DNA of 64,000 nt. Origin: Epiperipatus broadwayi. Taxonomy: Eukaryota; Onychophora; Udeonychophora; Euonychophora; Peripatidae. A program made the translations under genes and the position numbers. This document shows positions 11,771 to 23,280 of the stretch, piece by piece. Numbering within the stretch: position 1 is the first letter of the stretch; each line of letters starts with the position of its first letter. Location: NCBI GenBank assembly GCA_028023455.1, contig JAQFVV010012405.1, forward strand, positions 4,921,334 to 4,985,333. Reading direction: 5' to 3'. The notes under the pieces were generated by a model. That model was not told the DNA's origin. It saw only the letters and a list, made by a program, of their open reading frames with translations, and made no database searches.

Positions 11771-13944
11771 TTGAGTTTTTTTTTTACCTTTTGCAAAATA
11801 GCTTATATACACTAATGTACTTATTGTTCTTACTATTGTATGTGCAACTTGTTGGATCGATTTTGTGAGGTTCAATATGTACATATTTTAGTGAATTTTT
11901 CTAAGGAAGCACTCATTCAGGTCAATACATGAATGCTTTATCACTGTTATATAGATATGCTATCAAATCAGTTTCTATATATTTTAAAGATTGTTTTATT
12001 GCATGTTTTACCCTTTGGCTAGGAATGTAATATTGTTGTTGGCATTAACATTTCTAGACAAAGAGTAGAAGAGATTTATAACTATGAAGTGAATTAGCAT
12101 GGATTTAAAACATTAGAATTTTATTGACTTTTGTAGTATTAACTAAATGAAAAAAAGGTGGCAGTTTGATGCATAAGTATATTAGTTTCAACTTTGAATA
12201 CTTACTCTTTCTGATAAAAGAAAGTACCAGCAATTGGCTTAAGAATGGAGACATTTTAGCACTATTGTAACCAGCAAGTTCTAGAATAGGGTGACAAAAT
12301 CTAATCCTGAATTTAAATGCAGAATATATGCAATACTCAATTTAACATATGAATAATAATTATATTTATCAGATATTGAAAAAATTTGATAATAATTTTG
12401 GCTGCTGAACATAAAATAGGGTTAAGGCATTAAGAAAGTGTCATTTCAGTGGTTAGTAAAATCAAGCTTGAGAGAAACTATCATCCTGAATCCAAATAAC
12501 ATTTACTAATTTATTACATCAGGATTCTGTATACTGCTATTGTGAGGATAAAATAAATGCAATTAATGTGTCATAATTTTGTTCCTTGTGATGATTGTGT
12601 CATATTGCAATAATTTGTATTCCGTATTGGTAATCTAATTTATTTGGTGGTTTTTGTTCTCATGTGAACTTTTTCCTGTGTGGTTTAGTACAGTGGTGCG
12701 ATCATGGGTTCTTTAGCTCAAAGTTGACCCATTATGGCTCAACTTAACATTTCCTACTTAAACTTCATATGAACTCCCAAGTAATAAACAATCAACTTTT
12801 TGTATGTGGATTTTTATTATAATACATTTTTTCTGTGAGTATATATATGTGTGTGTGTTTGTGTGTGTTCAATTTGATATATTAACTAAACTTGTTTAAA
12901 AAAAAAAAAAGACAATTGTTTTTATAAAAAATACAAAATTCAAATTTATTGTAATTGATTTAAAAAAATTAGCAAGAAATAGTCAAATAATGATATCAAT
13001 ATCGATAAATCAGAATGAATTAATATTAGAATCAAATGACATAAATTAACTTTAAATTTAAAAATATAATGAATTAGGTTTAGAATTAAAGTTGAGTGAA
13101 GTGCTTTTAGTAAGAGTAGTTTAATATTTAAAAAATATGGCATTATATTTAAAAAGGAAAGTGTTCTATTAGTGTTCACTTATGATTTTGAGATGTCAAC
13201 AATTAATATGAAAGTTATGTAGACAGTAATCCATATAATAAAGTGTGGACAAATGAATTAACAAAAAAATAACCAAGAATACATATAAGAAAATGACTGG
13301 TGTGATAGGAAAAGAGAAACTACAGTTGATAGAGAAAACGGAGAATTTTTTTATTTTGGAGTGGATTGATAATGATTGAAAATGATAATATTTCAAGGTA
13401 GTTGTTTGAATTTATTTAGGTATAGTTGTAAGCTTTAAAAAGAAAATAATTTAAAAACTTTTATGTTTAAACAATTTACTGTATATTATTATTTTTAACT
13501 TGTTAATTATATAATAAAACTAATTTATATATAATATTTATAATAGGATTAGTATTCATACATCTAGAAATCTAATACATTTTTTAAAGACTAACATTAA
13601 AAAATTATAGGATGGGTGATATAAATTAGTCAAAATGAATGAGAAAACCTTTCAAAGTATTTCTTTTCTTAAGTTTTAAAAAATATCATGTAAATTTAAA
13701 AAAAAAATAACATCATTAAACTTTGACTTTGTGATAAATAAAATAATTTGAAAGTTAAGTGCAATTTATTTAATATATAAAAAAGAGATTACAGTAAATT
13801 CACTGAAACGATATATATAATATTACATTATTGATTTTTTTTTAAAGATTACCCACTATAAGCTGACAACTTATTGCAATTGATATCCTAATTTTTCCAA
13901 AAATGAACTATTATATGCCAGTGATTAACTACACGAACTCTTTC
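11771..13944. other. AT-rich DNA, no gene seen
   Basis: Long A/T tracts and low complexity. No credible open frame or repeat unit was recognised. Short hydrophobic minus-strand frames near 12950-13400 are what T-rich DNA gives by chance. Confidence 0.6.
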
Positions 13945-13960
13945 AAAAAAAAAAAAAAAT

Positions 13961-14545
13961 CGATTCAATTTGCTCTAAATTTATTTGAAATAAGAAGGTT
14001 GTTGCTATCAGTAATAAAGCAATGCGACACATTTAAAGGATAATGGACCATCCCTTCATTCAGTTCAAACCTTTTATTTTCAGAGATCATACAATATTAT
14101 TATAAATTTTTTGACTCACTATTCAAACACTAAGAAATTTATTACTATAACTCCTACAGATACACCTCCACCAAAAGAGAAAAATAATCTCTTTCATTCT
14201 TTAATGAAACAAATTTTCCTTCTATATTATTACTAATAACAAGATCTTTGAATAAAATATTAAATACTGGGAAGCCTATACAATATTGAACAGTACTCAT
14301 CAAAATACCTTCTCAGCACCCATTCTTAATTTTAATAATAAACAAATAATAAAGAAATTCAAATACTGGTATGTGGAATCTAAATACCTTGACTTCATAA
14401 TAAAGATCAATTTGGCGACTCTCCCTACTAATCATTTGTAGAAAAAAGATTTTTTTACAAATATCGACCCAATCTGCCCCCTTTGTCATCAGAATGACTA
14501 AACTATCCTACATATTTTACTACATTGGCCTGTACTTGATATATA
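13961..14545 (+). pseudogene. LINE family A fragment (ORF2 C-terminal part), copy 4
   Basis: Translated piecewise, it follows the C-terminal region of the copy at 18.4-20.5 kb in order: IDSICSKFI, then TPTDTPPP (14159-14172 region), KYWEAYTILN, FNNKQIIKKFKYWYVESKYL, IIKINLATLPTNH and the Cys/His motif ICPLCHQND. Several frameshifts and stops separate these. The similarity ends abruptly near 14545 at a short TA run, beyond which the DNA is of another kind. Confidence 0.8.
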
Positions 14546-14733
14546 TATATATTGTACCGGTCAAAAAGAAGCCAACACATCAACAAACCCAAACTCAAAG
14601 TCGGATTCAAACTCAGGCGGTTCAAACTGAATTCAAACCCAACTCACGAGCTCAGATCCAATCAATGGATGACATATATCGACGGTACATGACTATGCGC
14701 CAAGGAACTAGCTCAACGGATGATGATGATTAA
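14494..14733 (+). other. Open frame of unknown origin, C-terminal tail
   Basis: The first 20 or so codons belong to the LINE fragment and a TA run. From about 14554 the frame changes character: VPVKKKPTHQQTQTQ, then Gln/Thr-rich sequence, then DDIYRRYMTMRQGTSS and a run of four Asp before a stop at 14733. It looks like the hydrophilic end of a real protein, cut off at its 5' side. It may be the last exon-like piece of a retroelement whose 3' part continues to about 17.3 kb. I do not recognise it. Confidence 0.35.
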
Positions 14734-16545
14734 TGAGACCCCTGATCTAACTCTAATAAAGTATAATAAAATAACTAACGGTAACTAACAATCTTTATAA
14801 GTCAACTCATATATATATGTTCGGGTTGCCAATACAGACAGTGAGCATTAATATTAAAATAATTTGAATAAGAAAGAAAGTTAAAAAAAAACCCAAATGT
14901 GTTAATAAAATGTTTAATAATAATTATAATTTTGTTCAACTTTTAGATTGTGATTATATAGATTACCTCTAGTCTTTAAACAGAATTTATATTTACAACA
15001 AGAATGGCAGTCCTTACTATATGCCAATACTATTACGCAATATTATTTGATAAATATATGTCTATGCCCCCAACAAGAAAATAAAGGTAGATAAAGGTAT
15101 TTGGCTATGACTGAAATTATTATTCTGATTCTAAAGGAAAGAATGTGAGATTTATTTTCACATTCGCAAATCAATTCATAAAGAGCAAGATACGTATTTA
15201 GGGCATAACTTTAATATTTAATAGAAAACTTATTTAATTATAAATAAACATGAATTTGTTCGACTTTAATAAAATCAATTCATCACGATTTACGAGCATG
15301 AGAGCGGGCTTTACTGGAACTGAGAAATAAACGGTACTGACGACTTATGAGCTATAAGAATAAATGTGAAAAATAATGGCTTGTCTACGATTTGAGAAAA
15401 TAGCAGGGCTGCTTGTATTTGACAAGTCTTCAATGCCCTATATGAAGGATCCATAGAACACAGGGAAAACCAGGTCGGGTCGTAGCCTTGAACCTTTGGT
15501 GTTCTAAATATAAAACGAGCAAGTGGAGGAAGTGCTTTCTTTTTAGATAATTAAACTAATAGAAATATCACTGAGGACAAGCCTATGAAACAGGAGATGG
15601 CTCGCGTCAGCAACGTTCGGAAAATGATGACTTGGTAATCATCGTATTTAAATAATAAAACCCAATTTATATAAAGAGTGCTCTACATGATGACCTGATC
15701 AAGTTAAATTAAAGTCAAAATGTGCTTTAATCAAAAAGTATTTAATGCAATTAGAAATTATATTAATTATGCCCTAAATCCCATGCCCTTCCTGAATATT
15801 AATAGAAAGTATAACATTTGAATTAGAATATATATTCATTTAATTCCTTTATCAATCTTTTTGTGAAACAATAAATTAATGTGAATAAATAACTATTATA
15901 AATACAGTAAGATCGGAAGAGCATAGGTTAAAAATTGAGCTAATAATTTGTTGTTATTAGCCATTAATAAAATAGCAAAAATTGTACAAATCATTCAACT
16001 CGATAATTAATAGAACTGTATCAAAATAGTTCTAGTGGGTAAGAATTACTGTAAAAATAAATATAATATTATTTAACAAGGCAAATGCAACGAAGGAAAT
16101 TATTATCGAGTTGAAGTTATTATTGGCATATAATAAAAAAAAATAAACAACATTAATAAATTACACAATAAATATATATAATATAATAAATGAACCGCCA
16201 TCGTAAGAAAAGAGAAAGTTAACAAATATTAAATTTAAAGACTAGAGATTAAGATAGAGAATTACTACATAATTTAAAATAACATTAACAAAAAGACAAT
16301 TTTACAGTAGATAGCTTAAAGATGTTTTAACTTAAAGTTCAGAACTGGCCAGGTTCAAAAGGAAAGATATTACCATTTCTTCATGGTTGACTTCTGCGTT
16401 TCCACAGGGCAGAGTCCAGTTGGATGAAACATATACGTGCATTTTGAAAATTATGTGAATAGCATTTTGATAGATTTCTCTAAGGTTTCGGCAGCTTACG
16501 ATTGGTATATGAATTTTTATATTGCAGCCACATTGAAGATTTTCA

Positions 16546-16589
16546 GGGGGCTTAAGGAACCGTAGTCAGACTCTTGAAGTTAAGCCCCC
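16546..16589. repeat. GC-rich inverted repeat (hairpin)
   Basis: GGGGGCTTAA at 16546-16555 pairs perfectly with TTAAGCCCCC at 16580-16589 across a 24-nt loop. Such a GC-rich stem is exceptional in this AT-rich window. Function unknown; a structured RNA element in an LTR or untranslated region is one possibility. Confidence 0.7.
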
Positions 16590-16808
16590 CACCATGGTAG
16601 AAACACTATTTTACTTCATAATTTAACTGGGCGACTTCTCTAATGAAATATATATAGCTTCTCTTAATGAGGAATAATAGCTGCTTGAAACTTTTCCTGG
16701 GCTCTTTATACTGTATCTGATGCCTTTAGGCTAAATCAATCTTACAAAAAATTTACTAGTTGTTTTTAGATACATTCCTTTGATAAGGCTTTCAAACTCA
16801 TTAACTTG

Positions 16809-16836
16809 AATTCATTTTCTAATTAGAAAATGAATT
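16809..16836. repeat. 28-bp perfect palindrome
   Basis: The half-site AATTCATTTTCTAA is followed immediately by its reverse complement, TTAGAAAATGAATT, with no spacer. No flanking gene explains it. Confidence 0.8.
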
Positions 16837-17336
16837 TTTAATATCAAAAAATGATTTTAATTAGGACCGTCCTAACATTTTAAAGACTTATTTATTTCTA
16901 ATTAATAAAAACTTTAACCATTGTTTTGGAAAGAGAAAATCTGAAAGCTTATCGAAAGAATGTAGCTATTAATCACTAAAAATTTAACATATTATTTAAA
17001 AGTAAAATAAACATTCCCGATGCAATGAAACTTTCGAACAATTATATATATTTAAACATTTATAAATATATATACGCACAATCCAAGTTATAATATATAT
17101 AAATTCATGAATAATTCTAACATGAATTTATTAATAGAAATGATTAGTTTAAATCTCAAATGAATTAATTTTAACACACATTTATAATAGTTTTTCTTTA
17201 AGGAAACTAGCGTGGACTGAACGCATAAAGCCCCATTGCATCAGAAATTCAAAGTTAGTACAAGGGTTTGAAGTTGGCTACATGTGAAAGATCATGAAGC
17301 TAGGATCGAACTTAGATCCGACTGCTTCAATATAGG

Positions 17337-17353
17337 TAGATAGATAGATAGAT
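17337..17353. repeat. (TAGA)n short microsatellite
   Basis: About four units of TAGA at the end of the CpG-containing insert. Confidence 0.8.
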
Positions 17354-17356
17354 ACA

Positions 17357-18355
17357 TCATTGAATGAAGCACAAACTTAAACTTTCCTTCTTTGCTGTTT
17401 TATTCAAAGGATTGAAAAAAGGTCTATTCCCATTAATCAATCTTTTTAACATTCACCCTTTGGTGTATAAGATGTCACCTATATTTCAATCAGTTGTCTG
17501 GTAGATTGGTTCAATATTTTACAATAAAATTGGAAAAATTAAAAATAGAGACCAAGCAATTGCCCCACCAAACATAGTTGAGGCCATATGGAGCTTAATC
17601 AAGCTTTAAACCTCAATATAAAAGCAATGTTGATACTTGTGGAGGGCTAAGAGTTCAAGGCCTATCACAGTGACAGTATAATGATGGAGATAAATTCCAG
17701 GACTTACAAATGGACAATTCAAAGTAAGTTTTTTCTGATGATGGTGGCATGAGTGTGGGCTTAGAACTGGACTGTGAATTGTGGTGAGAAGGTTGTTGGA
17801 CTATATTCAGATTTAAAATATGTAAACACATTTTGCATCAATAAAGATTATGTTAAAAGTAGATGACTAAAGATGAATATTTGCAAAAATAAAATGAATG
17901 ACATTTTTAGAAACTTTTCTATATAACATTTATGTAAATGTAAAGAAAAATTTGAAGAACTGATATTGTGAAGTAGTGATATTTAAAGTTAGGATATCTG
18001 CATCCTCAACCTGTAAGTTGGCTGATTAAATATATCACATCGCAAGCAATAATGATATGATGTTTGTTTTTAAATGTTCACTGTAAATTACAAAAAAAAA
18101 ATGTTTAGCTATTTTAACTTTTAAATCTTTATATCATATTTCAAAAATATTAATTAACATATCATGGGGAAATATCTGTTTCTCTCAACATACCAAAATA
18201 ATAAATAGTTATAACTCAAGATAAATATAAGTTAGACGATGCCACTAATAGTGAGATTATTGTTCTACTCTTTTACAAATTATTATCTTAAAACGCATGT
18301 ATCAGAATATAAAATATAGTATATGATCTCAATAAATATTCTAAATAAAAAACAA
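17357..18355. other. AT-rich DNA, no gene seen
   Basis: No recognisable frame or repeat. It serves as the upstream flank of the LINE copy that follows. Confidence 0.6.
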
Positions 18356-18362
18356 TAGTTAA

Positions 18363-20471
18363 AACATGAAAAAGAAACAATTAATCTCAAACATCACTAA
18401 CCTACGTCCAATTTCAATGTGCTCCCTTGGCATAAAGATAATAGAATCAGTGATAAAAGATAAAATAGAGCCATTCATTTTGCCAAACCTATCAAAAATG
18501 CAATTTGCCAAAAAAGAATCCTCAACAGGACAGGCAGCCTTTTTATTCAAGTCAGCTATAGAAACTGTTGGAGATAATAAAAAATACAGTCCAGTTGTTA
18601 TTCAACTAGATATTGAAGCCGCTTTTGACATGATTTCCATTAGTACTCTTCTTAAAACTCTGCAAAAATAGTCAGTTCCGAACGCATATCTAAACTTGCT
18701 TGCTAACTTGCTTTTAAACCGTGAGATTTATGTTTCCCTAAATGGGAAAACTGCACCACCAATAGTGCCACATCAGTCCATTCCTCAGGGCTCACCTCTC
18801 AGTGCCTTACTGTTCACTGCATATATCAACCCTCTTATAAAAATTATAGAAAATGGATTTTCAGGAATCTACGTGCCCACCATCAATGACAACATCTCAT
18901 GTATCGCATATATGGATGGTATAGCAATATTTCTATCATCTCAAAAACAAATTCCCAAACTTCTTAAGATACTTAATAATTTTACAAAAGAATACAAGCT
19001 AACATTTAATATGGAGAAATCGTGTGCATGGCAGATCTTCACCGTTATTAGCATTACTAAAGTTTTCAAAGGTAGACCAAGCGCATTTTCTTGGGTTCAA
19101 CTGTTATTTACGACATTCACCTATGAGATCACTCATACAGAAAAATTTGATAGAGACAGTGGCAAAGACTGTCAATTCACTCTCCAAAGCCTACCTCTCT
19201 ATATATACAAAAATGGCCTTGCTTAACATGCTAGTGATTACAAAAATCTCTTATTTTACTCCAACAATCATTTATACCAAGGCTTTTACAAATAAAATAG
19301 ACTCCTTATGCAGGAAATTATTCTGGGAAAAAAAGATTATTTCAATATCAATAAAACACCTAAAAAAACCCCTTTCACAAAATGTACTTGGCCTTCACTC
19401 AATACATGTCTTCAGGATACAAAAAACATTGAACATAATATCTATATGTGCACAAAAATTCCCATATTTAGAAATTTCTGCCAAGATTACCCCTACAGAT
19501 AAACCACCTCCTCTCCAAGGATATCTGAACACACTACTTACACCATTATTAACAATTCACACTCTTAACTTTAAACCACCACAAGCCAAATATAAATATT
19601 GGGAAGTTTATCAACTTCTACATCCAAATCAAAATGATGTACAAACTCCACTTCATATTAATAATAAACAATTATGTCGCAAATTCAAACTATGGTCACT
19701 TGAACCAAAATATTTTGACTTTCTTCTAAAGATAAATCTAGACTCACTACCTACACAACACTTTTTGAAATATCAAAGAAACTATAAAGATATAGATGAT
19801 ATATGTAATCTTTGCCATAGGGACTCGGAGACACAAAACCACATTTTTTTCTCATGCTCAAGTCTAGAAAACATTTGCGAAATTATTAGCACTTCACTCA
19901 AGGAAAAAAAAATCAATATGAAAACCCTTTTTGACTCTTTTAAAAGGGATATCTTTGCTGAAATAAGAATCTGCACATTTTTATTCTATGCCTTATGGTG
20001 TACAAGGTGTAATTTCATATACAATTATAACCCCAGAAGACATCCAAACATGTTCAGAAATAAGCTGCAAACCATATGTGAAAGAGACATGAAGATTACA
20101 GATCAATCTAAGTACACTGACACCTGGAATATTCAACAACTTATATAAAAACACTAACAAAAAAAACTATATCTAACATGGATCCTTGTGCCAGTTCTAA
20201 AGCCAACTGACACAAACTAGACACATTCCTGCTTTAATTTAATTGAAGTATATCCAATTGAATATAATCATATGATTGAGTTATCATCATTGACTTTGTT
20301 GAACTGTTTTTTTCTTAGATACTTCTAGTTTGATAACGCATACAGTTACTGATCAAATCATTGTACATATGCAGTTTTGTAAGACCAATTTATATGTAAG
20401 AACTATTGTCAAATGTAACTTGTATAACCTTTTAAAATACTAATAAAGTTTATCCTTTGAAACATAAAATC
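18363..20471 (+). mobile_element. 5'-truncated LINE, family A copy 2
   Basis: An insertion that starts inside the reverse transcriptase region and runs through the 3' end. It is flanked by a 7-bp direct repeat, TAGTTAA, at 18356-18362 and 20472-20478, as expected for target-primed insertion with 5' truncation. The 3' untranslated region, about 320 bp after the ORF2 stop, contains an AATAAA signal near 20443 and ends in TTTGAAACATAAAAT rather than a long poly(A). Confidence 0.85.
18366..20148 (+). pseudogene. LINE ORF2, C-terminal two thirds, nearly intact
   Basis: This is the best-preserved family A polymerase here. It opens with reverse transcriptase sequence (TNLRPISMCSLGIKIIE), continues with IQLDIEAAFDMIS, IPQGSPLSALLFTAYINPL and the catalytic-site remnant AYMDGIAIFL, where YMDD would be expected, so an essential Asp is lost. 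The long frame to 20148 includes the thumb and C-terminal domain with LKINLDSLPTQHFL and the Cys/His motif CNLCHRDSETQNHIFFSC, ending DTWNIQQLI. Only two defects break the frame: a TAG at 18669-18671 and a frameshift between about 19020 and 19070. N-terminal endonuclease and ORF1 are absent because of 5' truncation. Confidence 0.9.
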
Positions 20472-20479
20472 TAGTTAAG

Positions 20480-21240
20480 AATGTATTTAATATAATGAAA
20501 GTCAGGCAAATTAGATAAGGCACCAATCCATTAATGGATTATTTATTTTTTATGTTGGCTATCTATCAATTTATCTATCCTATTTATTTATCTATCTATT
20601 TATCTGTCTACTTTCTACTTATCTACCAGTTATCTAACTATCTATCTGCCTGCATGTTTATTTATCTATCTATTTATCTTTCTACCTATTTTCTTTCATT
20701 GCTGCTTAAAAGTGATTATTGTCCAATAAAGATTATATGCTGATATCAAAGTTTTGGTTACCATTTATTTCATATTTATATGTTTTTATTTGACGTATTC
20801 TAATTTTTTTTTCTGTCTGATGAAATCTTTTTACTCGATTTTTACTCGTTTCCAATTTTGTGAAACTTTGCATACATATATACTATTAATGAAAAAGAAA
20901 CGCGGGAAGTTTAAATTTTTAATTTTATATTCTTTAAAGTTTTAAATTTTATCTAACAATTTCTGAAATTATAAAATTAAAAAGTAAAGAAAAAACCCCC
21001 ACACAAATGTAAAAAATAAATTGCCGTCAATTTTCACGCTATACTTAATATTTTGCAAAAAAAAAAAAAACAACAAAAAACAAATAAACAATAAAAGCGT
21101 GCAAAATTTATATTTAGAAATATTTTCTTTCTGAATATAAACATAATATCCCTTATTTTGGTCACATATCAAGAACACCATGAAAACCCGGAAATAATTT
21201 TTTTAACATTTTTTGATGCCTCTATGTGGGAATTTCTTAT
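20480..21240. other. AT-rich DNA with a degenerate TCTA repeat
   Basis: Degenerate TCTA/TTTA repeats at about 20560-20690 give a long hydrophobic frame that I do not regard as a gene. The rest is A/T runs. Confidence 0.6.
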
Positions 21241-21249
21241 TTTTTTATT

Positions 21250-22077
21250 TAATTTTTTCATCGTCAACCATTATCAATCTCTCTAAGTTCAATTCAACTT
21301 TTCTAATCTCTAGTCTCTCTTCTCCATATCACTCCTGCACACTTTTTTATTTCATCCATCCATCTCATATGTGGTATCTCTCTGGGTCTTTTACAATATC
21401 TTGAAATCTAGTTGAAGATTTCAATTGTCCATCCATTATCATCTCTTCTAGCAATATCTCCAGCTCACTTCCACTTCAGTCTTTTAATTCTTTCAACAAT
21501 ATCAGTAACATTCATTTGTTCTCTTATTGCATTTTCGATCTCTTCTTGTTACTCGTAACATGCATCTCCTTATACTTTTTTGAGTGGCCTGGAGTCTCTG
21601 TATTGCCCAAGTCTCAGATCAATAAGTAAGAACTGTTAAACATATTTATTAAAACTCTTTTTTTTTTTAAACACATAGGCATATTTTTTTTCTAGTATTA
21701 AGTTATTTCTACCAAATGCACTCAAAACAAATTTAATTCTGTGATTAATTTCAACTATTATGTTTGCATCTGTATTAATAATCTGACCAAATTATTTGTA
21801 GTTATTAACTTCTTCTAACTTATCATAATTATTCTTTATTTTCATCTTTTGAGAAAATTAATTGAACATTACTTTAGTCTTTTTAACATTTACCTTTGTC
21901 CTACTTTCTTACTTTTATTTGATAACTCTTGCAACATTTCCTAAAACTCTGAAGTATTATTTGAAAAAACAACTGCATCATCTATAAAATCAAAATGAAT
22001 TAAATAATCTCCATTTACTTTTATTCCTTTAGCTCCCCATTTTAATCCACAAAGCATTGCTATAAAACTAGAGTGAC
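21250..22077 (-). pseudogene. RTE-type LINE, 3' half (reverse transcriptase end to 3' end)
   Basis: On the minus strand, starting near 22077, it reads FIAMLCGLKWGAKGIKVNGD followed by FIDDAVVFSNNTSEFQ, which is the catalytic (Y/F)xDD region in the style of the RTE clade (KGI-DGE...FADDIVLFS). Further on it has degenerate thumb and C-terminal sequence. It aligns by eye with the minus-strand copy at 29.9-30.6 kb over the whole 3' part, and both end near a TTTTTCATC-type tract. Stops and frameshifts are frequent. Its other half lies immediately to the right in the opposite orientation. Confidence 0.8.
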
Positions 22078-22097
22078 AAAAATTATTAAGAAAAACA

Positions 22098-23260
22098 ATA
22101 TTTAAAGTTAATATTCCTAATCTTTAGAAACATTTACTTGCAAACCAGTTTGAAGTATTAGTAGATTTTAAATATGAATCAGTTTTGAATGAAATTAATA
22201 AGAAAATAATTAATACACTTTTAAAAACTGTAAAGAAGATAACTGGTAGAAAAAACAGCAATTGACCAATAAAATTCTTACTGAGACTAAAGAATTTATA
22301 AAGAATAGAAGAAATATAAAAATATATAAAAATAATACATTAAAAAAGATTGAATATTTCAAATGTAAAATAGTGTGGAAAAAAGTTGATAATGATATAA
22401 GAAAGTATAATTGTGAACTAGCAAGGAAAGCAGTAGAAGAGAATAAAAGTCTCAAGAGAGTGAAACAACATTTTGATATTGGTAGAAAACTTATATCTGC
22501 AATAAGAAAAAAAGATGGAACTATTACTAAAAAGAGAGATGACATCATGAAATGCATAGAAGAGTTCCATCAAGAATTATATAGTAATAAATCACAAGTA
22601 CTTCCTATATCTATTATATCTTCTGAATTACCCAAGATTTTCGATGAAGTGAGACATGCAATTAAATTTATGAAGAAGGGAAAAGCTCCAGGTAATAATG
22701 AAATTATAATTGATATATTAAAAAAAGCAGCCAAAGAAATAGACAAGATTTTGACAGTTATATATCAAATGTCTAAATAATAGAGATGTCCCAAATGATT
22801 AAAAAAATGCAGTATTAATATTAATATTTTAAAAAAAAGATAAAGAAGGTATTAAAAATTACAACTTATCAGACTTTTGTCAATTTTATACAAAATTTTT
22901 ACCAGCATAATTACAACTCCTCTACAGAGAACATTGGATTTCAACCAACCAAGAGAACAAGGTGGATTTAAAAATGGTTTTAGTACAGTAGATCACATCC
23001 AAGTATTGAAAGAAAGTTATAGAAAGGTCTAATGAATATGAGTTGCTATTATGCTTTGGATTTGTAGATTATGAAAAGGCATTTGATTTTATAAGCATTT
23101 CTTTAGTGATTAAAGCATTGGATCATCAAGGTATAGACCCAGAATATTGTCATATTCTGAAGAATATTTATAAAAATGCAACAGCAACAATTAGATTACA
23201 TAATGATACTAAGAAGGTTAACATTGAGAAGAGTGTAAGTTAGGGTGACACCATATCTTT
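22098..23260 (+). pseudogene. RTE-type LINE, 5' half (linker and reverse transcriptase start)
   Basis: The plus strand from 22098 reads through the end of the endonuclease and the linker (VLNEINKKIINTLLKTVKKI, then ILTETKEFIKNRRNIKI), a 172-codon open frame at 22262-22780 with FIKNRRNIK, AIRKKDGTIT and KKGKAPGNNEI, and then FVDYEKAFDFISISLVIKAL and IYKNATATIRLHNDT (23043-23243). It stops inside the motif GDTIS near 23258. These motifs are diagnostic of the RTE/BovB clade. A frameshifted gap lies between 22780 and 23040. The endonuclease proper is absent. Confidence 0.85.
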
Positions 23261-23280
23261 TAATAATTGTATAAAAACCT

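Larger units (their letters stand above)
14734..17336. other. CpG-containing insert, possibly a retroelement end
   Basis: This stretch has visibly more CpG and fewer long A/T runs than its surroundings (for example 15280-15620 and 16360-16610). It starts just after an open frame that ends at 14733, and TGTTCGGGTTGCC occurs at 14818. I could not find a matching direct repeat, primer site or polypurine tract, so an LTR identity is only a guess. It contains a GC-rich hairpin (16546-16589), a 28-bp perfect palindrome (16809-16836) and a 13-bp match to a sequencing-adapter core (15910-15922). Confidence 0.35.

Noticed and set aside
20534-20743. Tyr/Leu/Ser-rich open frame
   Set aside because: Translation of a degenerate TCTA repeat.
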